From contig NZ_JABBGB010000001.1 of assembly GCF_012927185.1 (NCBI RefSeq), positions 248,001 to 312,000 on the forward strand: a DNA stretch of 64,000 nucleotides. Reading direction: 5' to 3'. The notes below the pieces were generated by a model. It saw only the letters and a program-made list of their open reading frames with translations. It made no database searches and was not told the DNA's origin. The DNA comes from Pseudoflavitalea sp. G-6-1-2 (lineage in GTDB: Bacteria; Bacteroidota; Bacteroidia; Chitinophagales; Chitinophagaceae). The stretch's first letter is position 1, and each line of letters opens with the position of its first letter. The translations under genes were made by a program, and so were the position numbers. Shown here in pieces: positions 61,902 through 64,000 of the stretch.

Positions 61902-62957
61902 ATGAGCAAGATACTCGTAACAGGCGGTTGTGGTTATATCGGCTCTCACACAATCGTAGACCTGGTTGAAAATGGCTTTGATGTAATTTCAGTAGACAAC
62001 AACTCAAGATCTACTCCCCGCATTCTCGAAGGCATTGAAAAAATAACCGGTAAAAAGATAAAGAATTACAAAGTTGATCTCTGCAACTTTGACGACACAT
62101 TCGCCATTTTTCAGGAGAACAGCGATATCACCGGCATCATCCATTTTGCTGCCTACAAAGCTGTTGGCGAATCGGTGGAACAACCATTGATGTACTTCGA
62201 GAACAACCTCGTATCGCTGATCAATCTGCTGAAATGCGTGCAGGAGTTCAACATCCCATATTTCGTATTCTCTTCATCCTGTACGGTGTACGGAAACCCG
62301 GACACCATCCCGGTTACAGAGCTTACGCCTCCCAAACCTGCAGAGTCTCCATACGGATATACCAAGCAGATGGGAGAGCAGATCATCAACGAATTCAGCA
62401 AGGCTGCGCAAGCGCAGTGTGTGCTTCTCCGTTATTTCAATCCGGTTGGAGCACATCCTTCGATCCTCATCGGAGAACTGCCCATCGGAAAGCCGGCCAA
62501 TCTGGTGCCTGCCATTACGCAGACAGCCATCGGCAAACTGCCGCAGATGACTGTTCACGGAACGGATTATGATACCCGCGATGGAAGTTGCGTTCGCGAC
62601 TTCATTCACGTGAGTGATATTGCACATGCACATACCCTCAGCATCAAATACCTGATGGAAGGCAATAACCAAAAGCGTTGCGAAGTATTCAACCTCGGAA
62701 CCGGCAATGGAGTAACCGTTCTGGAAGCCATCAAAACTTTCGAGAAAGTGAGCGGAGTGAAGCTGAACTATAGTATCGGTCCACGCCGCCCCGGTGACGT
62801 AATTGCCATCTATGCCAACAACGATTTCGCCCGCAACTCACTCGGCTGGGAAATCAAATACGGCCTGGAAGACATGATGTCTACCGCCTGGAAGTGGGAA
62901 CAGCGGCTGAAGCTCGACGAAAAATTCTATCAGAGCAAGCCCGTTGACCTGAATTAG
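61902..62957 (+). CDS. galE: UDP-glucose 4-epimerase
   Basis: A 351-residue short-chain dehydrogenase-type epimerase. The NAD site is 'GGCGYIGSH' (8-16), 'SSSCTVYG' (124-131) holds the catalytic Ser, and Tyr151-x3-Lys155 lies in 'SPYGYTKQ'. 'RYFNPVGAHPS' and 'RDFIHVSDIAHAH' are GalE-typical. It interconverts UDP-glucose and UDP-galactose. It is co-transcribed with rfbA and probably with the transketolase subunit 39 bp downstream, although a weak tttactttg element there may add a promoter. Confidence 0.95.
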   Translation: MSKILVTGGCGYIGSHTIVDLVENGFDVISVDNNSRSTPRILEGIEKITGKKIKNYKVDLCNFDDTFAIFQENSDITGIIHFAAYKAVGESVEQPLMYFENNLVSLINLLKCVQEFNIPYFVFSSSCTVYGNPDTIPVTELTPPKPAESPYGYTKQMGEQIINEFSKAAQAQCVLLRYFNPVGAHPSILIGELPIGKPANLVPAITQTAIGKLPQMTVHGTDYDTRDGSCVRDFIHVSDIAHAHTLSIKYLMEGNNQKRCEVFNLGTGNGVTVLEAIKTFEKVSGVKLNYSIGPRRPGDVIAIYANNDFARNSLGWEIKYGLEDMMSTAWKWEQRLKLDEKFYQSKPVDLN

Positions 62958-62996
62958 ACATAGTTTCCTTTACTTTGCAACATCCAAATTCACATC

Positions 62997-63953
62997 ATGC
63001 TTAAAGATATTCAGTCCACAGGTAAAAAAGATACGCGCAGCGGTTTTGGCGATGGCATTGTTGAAGCAGCACGTAAAAATTCAAATGTAGTAGCACTCAC
63101 AGCTGATCTGGCCGGTTCACTGAAACTGAACCAGTTCATGAAAGAGTTTCCTGAGCGTTTTGTTCAGGTAGGTATTGCAGAAGCCAATATGATGGGCATC
63201 GCAGCCGGTCTCACCATCGGTGGCAAGATCCCTTTCACCACTACATTTGCCAACTTTTCTACCGGCCGTGTGTACGACCAGATCCGTCAGAGCATCGCCT
63301 ATTCCGGCAAGAACGTAAAGATCTGCGCATCCCACGCAGGCCTTACACTCGGAGAGGATGGCGCTACGCACCAGATTCTGGAAGATATCGGCATGATGAA
63401 AATGCTGCCCGGCATGACCGTGATTGTTCCCTGCGACTACAACCAGACCAAGCTCGCCACTATGGCCGTAGCTGAATATCAAGGTCCGGTTTACCTCCGC
63501 TTCGGACGTCCGTCGTGGCCTATCTTCACCGATCCCAATCAACCATTCGTGATCGGAAAAGCACAGCAGTTCTCCGAAGGAACCGATGTTTCTATTTTCG
63601 CCTGCGGCCACATGGTGTGGAAAGCAATCGAAGCAGGAAAGATCCTCGAAGAAAAAGGCATCAGTGTTGAACTGATCAATATCCACACCATCAAACCACT
63701 CGATACAGAAGCAGTGCTCAACTCCATCCGCAAAACCAAATGCGCAGTTACAGTGGAAGAGCACAATATTCTCGGTGGTCTGGGCGACAGCATTGCACAG
63801 GTTGCAGGCCGTAACTTCCCTGTTCCTATCGAATACGTTGGCACCAACGATACTTTCGGCGAAAGCGGAACACCAGATGAACTGCTGGTGAAATATGGTC
63901 TCGACACGCCAAACATCGTGGCGGCAGTTGAGAAAGTGATCAAGAGAAAGTAA
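62997..63953 (+). CDS. Transketolase, C-terminal subunit
   Basis: A 318-residue protein covering the pyrimidine-binding and C-terminal domains of transketolase. Glu62 in 'QVGIAEANMMGIAAGL' is the thiamine-activating glutamate; 'HAGLTLGEDGATHQ' and 'YLRFGRPSWP' are typical of split transketolases. The thiamine-diphosphate N-terminal half is normally encoded directly upstream, but the upstream neighbour here is galE and none is seen downstream within the remaining 47 bp. The partner may follow the window or lie elsewhere. Role: pentose-phosphate pathway C2 transfer. Confidence 0.92.
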   Translation: MLKDIQSTGKKDTRSGFGDGIVEAARKNSNVVALTADLAGSLKLNQFMKEFPERFVQVGIAEANMMGIAAGLTIGGKIPFTTTFANFSTGRVYDQIRQSIAYSGKNVKICASHAGLTLGEDGATHQILEDIGMMKMLPGMTVIVPCDYNQTKLATMAVAEYQGPVYLRFGRPSWPIFTDPNQPFVIGKAQQFSEGTDVSIFACGHMVWKAIEAGKILEEKGISVELINIHTIKPLDTEAVLNSIRKTKCAVTVEEHNILGGLGDSIAQVAGRNFPVPIEYVGTNDTFGESGTPDELLVKYGLDTPNIVAAVEKVIKRK

Positions 63954-64000
63954 GCGTAAACATCTTTACACCATATTAAGAAGCTATCCCCTCAACCGGG

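Noticed and set aside
1-64000. CRISPR arrays, insertion sequences, rRNA genes, prophage genes, replication origin
   Set aside because: No regularly spaced repeats, transposase or phage structural genes, rRNA segments or DnaA-box clusters with dnaA/dnaN context were found.

Overview
The window looks like chromosome of a Bacteroidota bacterium, most likely Chitinophagaceae-like. The evidence is a fused MurF-alanine racemase gene, gliding genes gldF and gldG, two proteins with C-terminal type IX secretion sorting domains, a TonB-dependent receptor with a carboxypeptidase-like N-terminal domain, a porin O/P, and many promoters matching the Bacteroidota -7 box TAnnTTTG. Most genes are ordinary chromosomal genes of middling GC. 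One stretch, about 2.2-5.4 kb, is clearly AT-richer.

Layout. 1-2178: end of an Lrp/AsnC regulator, a Crp/Fnr regulator and an MFS exporter. 2179-5526: an AT-rich insert beside tRNA-Ser(GGA) carrying one large gene that fuses a calcineurin-like metallophosphoesterase to an HSP90-like (GHKL) ATPase; this is the best candidate here for an undescribed, possibly defence-related system. 5557-11868: TatD nuclease, NodB-type deacetylase, ARPP-1-like protein, gltX, a cobalamin-binding mutase subunit, enoyl-CoA hydratase and a SUKH protein. 11874-18822: three exported fucosidases (GH29, GH95, GH29-PA14) divergent from a LacI regulator. 18872-25305: fumC, two T9SS cargo proteins, lspA. 25430-35865: murF/alr-terC, gldFG, cysteine desulfurase, methylmalonyl-CoA epimerase and rnc-fabF-acpP. 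36143-50267: acetyltransferase, mfd, a ferredoxin reductase-like protein, glyS, dtd, arfB, an MbnP-like lipoprotein, and a DUF5690/phosphonatase-like HAD pair. 50704-52596: an LpxH-like phosphoesterase and a glycosyltransferase. 52743-53101: an orphan minus-strand transcription unit with a Cys-rich ORF. 53270-60845: a phosphate-uptake locus (beta-helix lipoprotein, TonB receptor, porin O/P, DUF47 protein, PiT transporter). 61014-63953: rfbA, galE and a transketolase C-terminal subunit.

How the parts fit. The phosphate locus carries 11-bp-period direct repeats of the type PhoB binds, placed at the same distance from two -7 boxes, so the TonB receptor and the porin are probably co-induced under phosphate limitation and feed the PiT permease. 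The fucosidase trio would release fucose from glycans under control of its LacI neighbour, although no SusC/SusD pair is present. gltX and glyS have -7 boxes ending six bases before the ATG, which suggests leaderless mRNAs. Several long reading frames begin at a TTG that is really part of a -7 box; starts here were moved downstream to the first sensible ATG or GTG. No CRISPR array, insertion sequence, integrase or rRNA was seen.
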